A stretch of DNA of 64,000 nucleotides from assembly GCA_029706075.1 (NCBI GenBank), contig JAINUG010000088.1, positions 744,001 through 808,000 on the forward strand, in the 5' to 3' direction. Of the stretch, positions 11,701 to 22,984 are shown piece by piece. The stretch is from Aldrovandia affinis (taxonomy: Eukaryota > Chordata > Actinopteri > Notacanthiformes > Halosauridae). The position numbers were made by a program, and so were the translations under genes. The stretch's first letter is position 1. Each line of letters starts with the position of its first letter. The notes under the pieces are model-generated. The model did no database searches. It had not been told where the DNA came from and was given only the letters and a program-made list of their open reading frames with translations.

Positions 11701-12189
11701 TTTGGGTGAAGCAACCACCCAAACAACCTCCCCCCTTTTTAAAACACCACTTACTGTCTTTATATGTCTATAAACAACATATTATTTAGCAGATAAACCC
11801 AGCATATTATGTCTGTGGGCTTTTGTTCAAAAGACATGTAACTGACATAATTTCATTTATTTCATTTAATTTAATTATTTATTTCTATCATGTTTCACAA
11901 TATACCAAAGAGACATCATTTAGCATATCTGTACGATTGACCGAAAAGGTTAAGGCTGAAGCTAAATAGCTTATGATTGCCTAACCTTTATGCGTTGCAA
12001 TGTTTTCCACACAAAAAAGAAACCCTTATTGCTAAGAACATAAAAGATTTAAAAAATAAAAAAAAGCAAACAAACACTCAAAAGAGAATTTAACATCCAA
12101 AAAAGAAAATTTCGGAAGTCTTTTTCAACATTCAACAAGTCTTTTTTGCCCATTTATCGATCCGTCAAACAAAATATCAATTTTTAGGT

Positions 12190-12830
12190 TTTATCATTCA
12201 ATCCAGTCTGTATTTCTGACAAATAAAGTGCTTTAACTTTTTTTTAAAGTGTCCGACATTTATACTTTGTTTAATTACCTCAGGCAAACTAATCCACAGC
12301 TTCACCCCACAGACAGAAATACACATGCTTTTCAGAGTGGTATGTACACTAGGTTGTTTTAAGTTAAAGTTGCCCCTCAAGTCATACCCTCCTTCTCTAT
12401 CCCTGAACATTTTTTGTATGTTGCCAGGAAGTAAATTATTTCTTGCTTTAAATACATTATTTGTGCTGTTTTAAATTCTACTAAGTCCATGAACTTCAAT
12501 GTCTGTAACTTTAAAAACAGTGCATTTGTGAGATCATAATAACCTACATTATTTACTACTCGTATTGCTCTTTTTTGCATTGTACATAATGTACATAGTG
12601 CTTTTGTAAGTGTTTCCCCACACCTCCACACAATAAGTCAGATAAGGTAGTATAAGAGTACAATACAGAGTGTAAAGTGATTTAAGGTTCAGGATGTGCC
12701 TTGTTTTACCTAGGACTCCAATACTTTTTGCTAACTTAGATCGAACATAATTTATATGGGGTTTCCAGCTGAAACTGTGGTCTATGATAACCTCTCTTCT
12801 TATCAAATTACTGGTCAAATTATTTTATTG
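12190..12830 (-). mobile_element. 3' end of a jockey-superfamily LINE (ORF2 C-terminus)
   Basis: Three overlapping minus-strand frames (12818 down to 12198) carry the C-terminal domain that follows the RT in many fish non-LTR elements: IIDHSFSWKPHINYVRSK, then LPYLTYCVEVWGN, then QKRAIRVVNNVGYYD, then the GVKLWISLPEVIK block. At least two frameshifts separate them. The RT core is absent, so this is a 5'-truncated copy. The 3' UTR extends left of 12198. Confidence 0.75.
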
Positions 12831-13721
12831 GGGGAGTGAAGTTGAGTTGATAGATAGCAAGTAAAAAATATCGTTTACGTTAGTTGCATTTTGGTATTTA
12901 TTAAAGAATCATGAAATTAATTGGCATCAGCTCTCCAAATAAAGTTAGCCTATTATCTAACGTAAACTATCTTGCAGTGTAATGTAATAACTTGACTACA
13001 ACAGCTACAACACAACATGATTTCTAACTTAAATGTTGTGTAGCATGGTACTGACATGCTCTCCTTTAAATAGAATAGTCGTATTTATTTGTATGGGTTT
13101 CAAAGAGGCTTTTTTTTACCGATAATCTTTTTCTCCTCTTGTTTTTCTGTGTACAGCTCAAAAATACAGCTACACATTTTTAGCTGTATTTTGTATTGCT
13201 CAGCGCTGCTACCTGCTACCTGGTGGGCCATAATTCTTTTCTCCCTGATCCATAATTTACAGCTCATAGGTAGAACCCTGAAATTGTGGTGTGTGACATA
13301 CTGTAAGCTTGTAAGTTTGGTGTGCTGATCTAATATGGACTGCACTGGCTGCCAAAGCTACATACTTTAGTGTCCTGGCTTCATTCAATGTCAATTCAAC
13401 CTGTCAATGATGGCACCATGTTTGTTAATGAGAATTTAGGTTAGGCTGTGCCACATTCTGTTTGCCTACGCAGGATGACCAAAATGCACCTCTCTGACAT
13501 AGCACATGATCCAGCTGGGCTTCCCAGTAAGGTCTATTTGTTTGTTTTGTAGAAGTTCTAAGATGACAGCTTCAAGCACAAGGGTGTAGGCTAGCACATA
13601 ACACTTTAGTGATCGAGCAGAAGTGAAATGTCAGCCCACAACTAAACAACTTATAAACATGAGAATGATTGGTTGATGTTGGCCACTGATAAAACAGTTT
13701 TATCAGCTCCACCAATTTTTC

Positions 13722-13910
13722 AGGTTCACTTTCCCCACTCTCTCATAACTACGTGGAGCTTCAGTTACTCAATAGGAAGTTTAAAACTCTCCTCCCCTCC
13801 GCCTCCTCTGTTGAGTCTATTAAACGGCAAACCTTGCTTTGGGTATCCAGGGGCCAGCTGACTACTGAACTCCACACAGCCTCTGTTCTCCTCAGGAACA
13901 CACAAACAGG
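13722..13910 (+). other. Candidate 5' untranslated exon of the LITAF-domain gene
   Basis: The coding ATG at 15090 sits 12 bases into an exon with a clear acceptor (CCCTCAG, then 15078), so an upstream non-coding exon is needed. A strong donor, AACAG|GTGAGT, lies after 13910, and a polypyrimidine-rich acceptor-like TTTTTCAG ends near 13721. Assignment is by position and splice consensus only. Confidence 0.3.
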
Positions 13911-14747
13911 TGAGTCTGCCACCAGGTATACAGGGAGCTCTCTGGAGACTGGGTGTGTTTTTGTGGGAGTATGAGTGTGAGTGTCAGCATGGTTGTCTAA
14001 GGGCATTGTCTACCTGTATATAAAGGATAATGCATGTGTGAGCATGATTTCTTATCATTTTATATTTTATTACCATGTTTTTTTAGTATATTGTATGTAT
14101 TGCATATAGATACAGTATTTTTATTTAGGTTATTTGTTAATAATCTGAGATTGACTTTTTTCATGTCTGTGTGCCTAAAACTAAAGAACTACAGAGAGTG
14201 AAAGGCAGATCAAATGGTTTTCTCTGTTTTGCTTTGTTATGTTAACAGTAATGTAACAGTAATGTAATGTTCCTTTCCTGTTCCTTCTTATTATATACAC
14301 AATGTATTTTGTTATTCAGTGTAAGTGCAAATCTCTAGTGAGTCTTCTTTGAGCTTGTTTTCCCATTTGTCTGTTGGAGTGCGAAGCCTCATGCATGTGT
14401 GTGTATGTGCGGGGACATTTGAAAAAAACGGAATAATCTGTTTATTCACTGCGATAGTACATAGCATGAGCCACTGTCTTGGGAGAACACATGGTGCAAT
14501 CTATAATTACACCATAGATTACATTACACATCCTCTTTCTCATTTTCCACAATATAGTCCATCACTGGACGCTCGCTGTGGAGTAGCAAGTGTTTCAACA
14601 TCACACAGGTTTCTGAAATAAAGGAAGTTAGTATTTTAGTACTTAATTTGCACTTCCCCCCAAAAAAGGAAATGTGTTATCACCTTAACAATGAACAAAT
14701 ACTTCCTTCTATGGGAGCAGAATTTTGATTGTCAGTGGAGAAAAAGG

Positions 14748-14748
14748 A

Positions 14749-14783
<35 letters not shown>
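14748..14783. repeat. (GT)n microsatellite
   Basis: About 17 GT dinucleotides followed by a G-rich run, just upstream of the first coding LITAF-domain exon. Confidence 0.95.
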
Positions 14784-14784
<1 letters not shown>

Positions 14785-15089
14785 AGGGTGGGGGGGGTTA
14801 TGAATAATATTCTCTTAAAAACGTTATGCACCCCAGTACACTACAGCTGGATATGCACACCAAATGTCATTATTGAGATAAGGTGGAACACAACAGCACT
14901 GACCCTACAAGGTGTGTTGACAGGGTGTGGCGGCAGGGCAGGTGGTGATGCCTGTCTATCTCCCTGCCCCTTTCACCAAGTGTCTGGGCACGCGGGTGTT
15001 GTTGTCACAGGGATGTGCGTGTGTGTTTTCATGGAGACGGCCATCCATCATCTCCTCCATTTGCTTGTTTCCCTCAGGTATTGGACAGT

Positions 15090-17903
15090 ATGGAGGATGA
15101 CAAGGAACACCCCCAGGACCTACCCCCACCATACACGGGCCCTCCAGCAAACTACGGAGACACAAATTCAGCCCCCCAGCCAGGCTTCATGGCACCCCCC
15201 TACCAGGAAGGTAAGCGACTCCCATTTCCACCAATGCTCACACTAATGGATTGCATTGATATAATGCCTTTCATCTCATTATTTCAAAGTACTTTACAGT
15301 AAAGGGGGGAAACTCTCCTGGACCACAGCCAATGTGTACCACCCACCTGGGAGAAGCACCGCAGCCATTTTGCATCAGAAGGCTCACCACACACACATTA
15401 GCTGATGGGACACTACTCCTAAGACTAGTCCTCTGAGTGCCTGAAGCCATTGTGCTGGGAAGATAGTGGATAACGCCTAAGGTGTCTGACTGCAGTTGTA
15501 TCTTTGAGCAAGGTACTTGCTGAATTGCCTCAGTAAATATCCAACTGTATGAGTTGATTTTATATAAATAAATGTAAGCAACTGTAAGTCGCCCTGCATA
15601 AGATGCTCAGGCTAAATGCCTGTAATGTAATGTAATAACATTACAGCTGAACTGCAGGGAGACAGTGGAGGATTTTAGGTAATCCAATGGTCAGTTTCCA
15701 AATTGGGGTTCTTAAATGTTCAATGGTCAGTACACAAAACTGATTTTCAAGACAATCCAGGGGCCTGTCTCACGAAGGAAGTTCAACATAGTCAGGGTAT
15801 CTTTGCGTTAGCTAGCTTACACAAAACCTAACAAAGTCAATTACGGCTAACCTGTCTCATTGCAGTGGTTATAAACTCACTCTGTCAACCCTGTTTTTTC
15901 CAATCAAGCTATGAGTGTGTGCACACAAAAGGGGCGGAATTTGTAACACATAGCCAAGCGCATACAACATGGACAGATCCAGAGCACTGATCCAGAGCAC
16001 GTGAAGCAGGATTGATGGGTTAGCGAGCTAACTTTGGGCTTAATCCTGGGTTTTCGGTCTCACAACTGTGGCTCACACAGGGCTGCGGTGATGGGAATGT
16101 GAAGGCAATCTATTTCACCAATGGCTCTTGGGAATCCTATGAGAAAATATGCGCTTAATATGCAACAGTAAATTTCATTTATTATTGATAAATATAGTCA
16201 ACTAATGTAGGCTACCTGCTATTTCATAGAAGCCCTCTCTTATAGTCAGAGTGGGCAAATGACCAGGGAACAGTACAAAAACATCAAGGAATGTTCTGAG
16301 CGCGAGAACCACCTTGCAAACAGCGCGGTAAACTGTATGTTTGCTCAGGTTCTCCGCATCACCAACCAATGGCTAGAAAATGTAGGGCAATACATATGCA
16401 TGGCTTCAACAAGTGACATTTGCGACATGCAGCGCTAGAAGATTGCAAGGATACAATATTCCCTCCGCAGAGAATCTGTATCTCTGATACAAAAATAATC
16501 AGATGACGCAATTCTCTTGGAATGGTGAGGCCATTTTCCAGAGAGGTGATTGGTAAGGGGTCAGCCTTTTTATAGGATTGGATCCGTTAGCCTGAACCTA
16601 CTCCGGAGCGGCATAAGTTACCATGGCGATGTAACCTGGTTAAAAGGGAGCCACAGTCATGAGACCTAAATCCCAAGGTTAAACCCAAAGTAAACTCGCT
16701 AACCCACTAATTCTGCTTTGTGAGACAGACCCTAGGTCGTATCCAGTAATCCACAACAATTCGCTTTTCAAAAACTTTTTCTCCAATGCGTTCCTTCATG
16801 ATACTTTGCACTCCACAGCTATCAACGCTGCGCTTTTATTTCCCTCTGTCCACTCAGTTAAATGAGCGTCAGGTGTATCTCTTCCACTCAAAATCTCATT
16901 CAAGGCACGGAGGTGGAGCCAGTGTGCCATCACATACCGCCCCTCAATCACCATCCCCTCGACTTCCTTCAGCCAGGTGCCACAGTAGATGAAACATCCC
17001 ACAGCTGCTGTGTGACAAAAATGTATCTTCTCTCCTTTCTTTGAGGTCCCAGTCCCACCATCTGCTTGGGGGTGCCTGCCGTCACTCCAGCGGGTGAGTT
17101 GTCAGCACCCCTCCACCTCAACACACCCTACCTCACACTGCACTTTTATGAGTCACTCTGGATAAGGGCATCTTCTAAAGAACTAAATGTAAATGCACAT
17201 ACCCCCTATCAAATTACTGAGCCAATAGACAGCAGCCTGGCTGTCATGCTGATATCAAATGTAGGAAAAGTCAGAGCCTCTTCATATGCGGTGCAGAGAG
17301 GAAATCCAATCTGTTTTTCCCTGCACTAAGGAGGGGAAACACAACTCTGTCTGAATGCAGACTTTGTACAAAGTGGACTATTAATATCAACAGAGAAATC
17401 TGGTGTAGCCTTGAAAGTGGAATGAGGGGCCGCAATTGTCAATAAGTAATTCAAATGCTTCCTTTAACAAATAATCTTAAGAAGGAGAAGAGGCAATTCT
17501 TCCAAATAACACTGTTTTATGTAGAGGCCAAGGTGTACCTTAGATACACATCGTCCATGCTGATGCATTTCGTCACTTGAATTAAAAGATGCATGCTATT
17601 GTATTCCTATAAGTATGGGGCTATCCCCACACACAATTGCACACACACACACACACATCATAACAAATAGAAAGTGTGGTTGTTTGTCATTGTCTATGAA
17701 AATGAATGTGCAAATGCCATTGTGTCTGTGTGTGTGTGTGTGTGTGCTGTGTGAGCTGGCAGCAGGTACAGGGGTAGAGAAAATAATGGAAACAGCTTAA
17801 TTCCTTCTTGGAATGTTATAATACATTATACAAGTTAACTATTTCTTGTGGAATATTGGACCATTCTTCAAGAAGGAAAGCCTCCTGTTCTTTGAGGGAT
17901 TAT

Positions 17904-17946
<43 letters not shown>

Positions 17947-20900
17947 GTAAGTTGATTGACAGCATATTCTCTTTTCCAACAACGACCTGGTGATGGGGAC
18001 CTGGAAATATTAAGATGGTGGAAAGCTACTCCGCAATCCACAATCCATAACTTCCCATAAAGATTTCAATGATGTTAAGATGTGGTGGTTGGGGAGGCCA
18101 TGGAAAGTTGGTGATGTCCTGGCGTTCATGAAATCACTCTTGAATCAATTTAGCAGTGTGTATGGGGCCATTATCATTTTGAAATATGGGGACATCTTGA
18201 GGAAACAATGGCTTTGTATCCCTTGGGCGTAATTCTACCATGCAGAGTAATAAGCAGACCCAATGGCTGTCCATACCATAACAGATTCATCATCCTGTTT
18301 AACAGTTAGGAACAGGTAATGTGGGTTGAAGGCTTCCATTGGCTTTCTCCAAATATAAACCTATCCAGGTGAAGGAACAAGAGTAAAATACTTTTACATC
18401 ACATCAAATGACTTACTTCCACTGCTCACAATTCTGTGAGTTCTGTGCTCATTACATCAGGTTTTGTGCTCATTACACCAGGTTTTGTGCTCATTACACC
18501 AGGTTTTGTGTTAATTACATTAGGTTTTGTGCCCATTACACCAGGTTTTGTGCCCATTACACCAGGTTTTGTGCCCATTATACCAGGTTATACATTGCGC
18601 ATTGGCCTTTGTTACAAGTGGTTTCCGAATGGCAGTCCTACCAGCTTTGTGAAGCTCACAACGTACCGTTTTTATTGAGACTGGTTCACGGAGGTGTACA
18701 TTCACTCTGTGGACATTTTTGAGCTTGTTTTGTGTTTTTGAGCAACAATCCTATTAGGTGTCCATCTAGCCATGTCAGTGAGCTTTGACTTTTGACCACT
18801 GTTCCTCTTTCCTGATGCAATTTTTCTTTGTTTGACTTATACCATAATCATTTTATAGGTGTTCTCCTTGACACATTAAATAATTTCGCCGTTTCTGTGA
18901 CTGGCGCACCTGCAATTTGGGCACCTATTTGACTTCTTAGATGACGCTTGAACCTGTTAGATCCCCCATGTAGCACTGGCATTAATATAAAACATTCAAA
19001 AGACTCATTTTTAATTGCGATTTAGACACTTCAAAACAATCTTTTTCATTAGGTGTTTCTATTATTTTGTCTACCCCCTGTAGGTGTTTAATCAAAAGAT
19101 GGTAAAAATAATTAGTAAATAATAATTCTATGTAATGACATTGTAACTACTATATATCTGCCCTTGTAATTGCACAACTACCCCTTCACTATATGTAACT
19201 TCACAACAATTTTTGAATTTGAATTTGAAATTAGTATAGTACAATACAGTAGAATAGAACCCCATAAAAGGTGGGGCTACCATATGCTGTCAATTATTGG
19301 TGTGTATAGACCAATCAAAGGACTTTGCATTCTATAATGAAACACTTGGTTCAATAGTGTGTCAATGATAGCATGTGATAGCTCCACCCATTTTGGTGTT
19401 CACATTCAGGCTTCATGTTGCCATCACAAGTGTATACCTGTGCTGGTGAACTCAATACAGTACCGTACAGTACAAAGCTGTAGAGTACCAGTCTGCGTGT
19501 CTCTGCAGGGTCCCAGGTGGTGCTAATGCCGGGAATTTCAGGCCTATCAGACCTGCCAAGCCAAACCCAGTGCCCACACTGCCAGCAGCTGGTCCTGTCA
19601 CGGACCAACCACAAGCCAGGCCTGCTCACCTGGCTGATCGTTGGCTCCTTGTTCTTTGTCGGGTAAACAAACTCAAGACCACAACCACAGATGATATAGT
19701 CTCATTTGTGACAGCTACAAAAGCCCTGCATCTATCACTTGTAGCAGTGGTGGCCAACCCACGGCCCAGGAGAGTCACAGGGTGTGCTGGATTTTGTTCT
19801 TATTCTAAATTTCGTTGTTGCACTTAATTGATCAAGTAAAGCAGCTGATTATGCAGTTAGCACACCTCACCTTATTCCTTAGGTCTAAATTGGTTGCTGA
19901 TTTTAAGATAAAAACAAAACCATCAGACCCTCTGGTTCTTCAGGACCAATGCTTGCTACCCCTGATATGTAGCACCTTTTGTTAAATCTGAAAGCTAATC
20001 AAAACCCCACATTCCCCAGTGAAGTGATTGTATATTATTGCATTTATTCCTAGTTTACAAAAAGTCATGAGAGTAACTCCTTTGCTGGTGGTTAGACTTG
20101 AAGTAAATTGAATTACCCCATTTAAAATCTATTACATGGTAACTCGATATGTGCTAATTAGAGCATTCACAGAAACAAGATAAAGATAAAGAAAATCACA
20201 AAGCTCATACTAAAGGGTATGTTATCAAGTGGGAAAAATGCACACTATCTCAAATTATTATTTAAGAGCAAACACATGTATTTGTGCCCAGTGCTCAGGA
20301 ACTACACTCCTCTCATTGCCCAGTACTGCAGAACTCAGAAGAGCATGCAAGTCTGATACAGAGATCAATGTCTCCACCTAGTGTAAGGACAAGAATATTT
20401 CTGGTTCTCTCATCAAACTACCTAGGTCTATATACAGGTAATGAACAAACAATTTAAACACCAATGTAGAGTCACTTAATATCAGTTTAAGTATAAGGCC
20501 ACCCTTCATATTTTACCAGTGTCTGGAATTCTGCAGGTGGAAAAACACCACTCTTCCATGAAAAAGTAAATCGACTCATAGAAATCAGTCTCAGGTGTTG
20601 TTCCAGGATATCTCATCATGAATACTGATTTGGATTCAGATATGGTGATTGACAATGCCATGACATATGGTTAACATCAGTGTCATGCTCCTCAAACCAT
20701 TAAGTAACTACTCATGCTCTGTGGACGGGGGGCATTGTCATGTTGAAAGACACCCTTCTCTGCAGGAAAGAAATGCTTTAACGTGAAGATGATCACTCAG
20801 TACCATTAAGTAACGATTGACATCAACCTTGCATTCTAAGGGTGAGTGTACCCAAAATGGAAAATGAGTGCAGGAAAATGTGCCCCACACTATTACAGAG

Positions 20901-21283
20901 CCACAAGAATGCCTCACTCTTAGAACACTGTTGTGCTTCCACTTTTGGTTCACTACCTGTATACATACACACACACACACAGAGACATTATATTCCAACA
21001 TATATTGAAAGAAACACATTATTATCTCTAGAGTTTAGATTTAAACATTTGTTACATTATGTTAAGGGGATATTTTGTTTCAGTGGTACAATATATTAGT
21101 GTGGTGTCTGTAATATCCTGAGTGTTGCAATAATTCTGGTCCTTGTAAGAGGCATTTCCGCTGTGTTTCTCCTGCAGGTGCTGGCCCTGCTGTTGTATCC
21201 CCTTCTGTGTAAACGACTGCCAGGATGTGGAACACCGCTGCCCCAATTGCAACAACCTTATATATGTGTACAATCGCATCTAA
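15090..21283 (+). CDS. LITAF-domain protein (LITAF/CDIP1 family), three coding exons
   Basis: Coding exons are 15090-15210, 19509-19662 and 21178-21283 (121+154+106 = 381 nt, 126 aa). Donors GAAG|GTAAGC and TCGG|GTAAAC and acceptors CTGCAG|GGTCCC and CTGCAG|GTGCTG fit the phases. The first ATG in the exon is used. Family members are small monotopic proteins of the late endosomal/lysosomal membrane that bind zinc and, through PPxY motifs, Nedd4-type ubiquitin ligases. PPPY lies at residues 12-15 and PPYQ at 36-39. The LITAF domain follows: CPHC (62-65), a hydrophobic membrane-inserting stretch rich in Trp/Cys/Phe (about 79-103), then HRCPNC (111-116), so the four zinc cysteines are C62, C65, C113 and C116. 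The end, IYVYNRI, is closer to CDIP1 (IYxY) than to LITAF. At 126 aa it is shorter than LITAF or CDIP1 (about 160-210) because the Pro/Gly-rich region is small; a further exon in intron 1 is not excluded. Confidence 0.88.
15575..15640 (+). repeat. L2-type LINE 3' tail fragment
   Basis: The motif GTAAGTCGCCCTGCATAAGA, then TGCTCAGGCTAAATGCC and (TGTAA)n, is the terminal motif shared by L2 LINEs and L2-mobilised SINEs in fish. Related copies lie at 17148-17195, 27690-27745 (inverted), 41225-41285 and 62015-62070. The complete L2 end at 41285 shows where it belongs. Confidence 0.65.
15761..16733. mobile_element. Non-autonomous DNA transposon, Harbinger/ISL2EU-like (tentative)
   Basis: Terminal inverted repeats GGGCCTGTCTCACGAAG (15761) and, reversed at 16733, GGGTCTGTCTCACAAAGC bound about 970 bp inside intron 1 of the LITAF-domain gene. 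A second block inside (about 16006-16080, GAAGCAGGATT to GGTCTCACAACTGTGGCTC) matches the inverted right end better than the left terminus does, so the locus may be composite. No transposase frame is present. Superfamily placement rests on my recollection of fish elements with this terminus, and the target duplication is not clear. Confidence 0.6.
17148..17195 (+). repeat. L2-type LINE 3' tail fragment
   Basis: Reads GAGTCACTCTGGATAAGGGC, then ATCTTCTAAAGAACTAAATGTAAATG without its LINE body. Intron 1 of the LITAF-domain gene. Confidence 0.65.
17769..19080. mobile_element. Non-autonomous Tc1-like element in intron 1
   Basis: The left end is CAGGGGTAGAGAAAATAATG and the inverted right end is CAGGGGGTAGACAAAATAAT; each is next to a TA dinucleotide (17767-17768 and 19081-19082), the Tc1/mariner target. 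The roughly 1.3 kb between them has no intact transposase. It contains an (ATA)n run (17905-17946) and a 21-bp minisatellite (18441-18590). Segments such as GGGGAGGCCATGGAAAGTTG resemble decayed Tc1 transposase sequence read on the minus strand. Confidence 0.7.
18441..18590. repeat. 21-bp minisatellite, about 7 copies
   Basis: The unit ATTACACCAGGTTTTGTGCTC repeats in tandem with a few substitutions (GCCC for GCTC, TTAATTACATTAGG once). Since 21 is a multiple of three, stop-free frames cross it and read as 7-residue repeats; this is a by-product, not a gene. Confidence 0.9.
19745..19964. mobile_element. hAT-type MITE, 220 bp
   Basis: The ends are CAGTGGTGGCCAACCC (19745) and, reversed from 19964, CAGGGGTAGCAAGCATTGG. 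The inner part pairs as well: GGAGAGTCACAGGG near the left end against CCCTCTGGTTCTTCAGG near the right. The flanking octamers ACTTGTAG and ATATGTAG agree at six of eight positions, fitting an old 8-bp hAT duplication. It lies in intron 2 of the LITAF-domain gene and has no coding potential. Confidence 0.75.
20440..20965 (-). mobile_element. Decayed Tc1 transposase fragment
   Basis: The minus-strand frame around 20960-20740 gives [19 protein letters not shown] and further Tc1-like segments, corresponding to the GGSVMVWG block between the first and second catalytic Asp residues. The flanking sequence is Tc1-like but broken. Intron 2 of the LITAF-domain gene. Confidence 0.6.
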
Positions 21284-22894
21284 GCGAGACACACAGAGAG
21301 AGAGAGAGAGAGAGAGAGGAAGAGTGAAGATGTGTACAGTGTATTTATGGTGTAATTAATTACTGATTGCGCGATGTGTTCCCATAACTAACTGCAACAA
21401 CATTGTTTATGTGTACAAGCCCCTCTGAGCTGAAAGGGAGGGAGGGAGGGAGGTTGGGGGAGAGAGAGAGAACAGTAAATATTACAATGAGAGATCATTA
21501 GGACTAAAGTGTGCCAGCTGCAGTTAAGTCTGTGGAAAAGCTCGACTGGAATTTCAGTCATGTTCCGAGAATTGTTTTATCTTCTGGTACTGTCTCACTG
21601 AGAACACTCTCTGCTGCTTCATTGTAGAATTTGAATCTCATGGCATCCTTGTTCCATGCAAAAAATGGCTTTGGATAAACAATACATTTTGTTTATTACT
21701 AAAGTGGTCTGAACAGAATTTATTTCAATACATCTTACACTTTAACATACTTTAATATATTTAAAAGACATGTACACCAATTGTATACCATTAATACTGC
21801 GACAACAGCAAAATGTCTACTCAGTGTTAGTTTATGTGCCCCGGTGCCTATTTTAGTTTGAAACATTTTTTGCTGTTGAATTTATCACTTTTATTTGATT
21901 GTATGTTGAACATGTCTGTACTACAAATTTCCCACTGGAATAGTAAATATTTTTTGTATTGTATTTTATACAGTATCAGTTATGTTGTTTGCAATGTTAT
22001 AGATAATTGTTTATCTCATACATCAAGAAATAACAGATCTAGTTGTGCTGGTCTGTATGCATGGCCTTAAATGTGCAAAAGTTCCTAATGGTAGCATTTA
22101 CATGAGATTTTTCACAAAACTGTCTTTGTTGAGGTGTATAAGTGTTTACTCCCTGGTTGTTCAACTGCACCTGTTTCAGGTTTGTGACCCTTTTCCCCCT
22201 CTAAGTCGCACTGTGTGGGTGTGTGGTCTTAGCGATCCGTCAAGGTCACCAAAAATGAGGTGGGGAAAGAGCTTTGTGCTGTTCTGCTCCTCATCTTTGG
22301 AATTTAAATTCAAAAATCATGTCAGAGGTAGGGCTCCAGTAGACTTTTTAATCAGGTATTAAGAGGGCTTCCTGTTTTGGGAAAACACATTAACACTTTG
22401 AAACCTGTGGTTGCACGCACAACTAGGAGGCATTAAGGACTTTAATAAACCACGGTATTACATGCGAAATTGCACCCTGTCGCCCGTATAGCATTACCCT
22501 TTAAAGCTAGGACCGGTTAGAGCGTCGTAGTCCAGTGCACCGTAGAGGGGTAAACGTGCACATGCATGCCAGGGAGCACAAAAGTGAACCTCTTCATATT
22601 AGCTAGGCTACTTGTATCTCCAGGTTACTACTGAAAGAAATTCGGGATAAGGTAAAGTAATACAATTAGTAAACCCCAGCTAATGTACCTCAATATGCTA
22701 ATGTACCGACTGTACCACCGAACAGTCGTATATTGAAATATGTGGATTTTCAAAGAAAACAATGTATCTAGTTAAATGTTTCCCCGGTCGCCGTTCAAAG
22801 GCGGTCCTCTATTGTGTATCCCATAATCCTCTGTGTTTACGATGAGAATTCTATGGTGTAGAAGTACACTGTCATTCCCTACCATAGAGTATCG
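21284..22894. other. 3' UTR of the LITAF-domain gene and intergenic sequence
   Basis: No second gene is supported. Short frames at 21834-22070 and 22045-22362 lack motifs and splice context. An AATAAA occurs near 22443, but there is no strong reason to assign it to the upstream gene. The 22740-22980 part is richer in CpG and probably holds the promoter and first-exon leader of the zinc-finger gene. Confidence 0.45.
21291..21320. repeat. (GA)n microsatellite in the LITAF-domain gene 3' UTR
   Basis: About 13 AG units eight bases after the stop codon at 21281-21283, followed at 21434-21470 by a GGGA/GA-rich stretch. Confidence 0.9.
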
Positions 22895-22984
22895 GTGATT
22901 TATCAGACTTCAAAACATACCCGCAGCGTTTCGCATGCTGTTTTTCCTCTACACTGTTACAGTGGTGTGAAATCGTTGGCTAAA

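Noticed and set aside
13089-13345. Short frames on both strands near 13.1-13.3 kb
   Set aside because: Mutual shadows in unique AT-rich sequence, no motif or splice sites.
18408-18722. Protein with seven-residue repeats
   Set aside because: Artefact of a 21-bp minisatellite in an intron.
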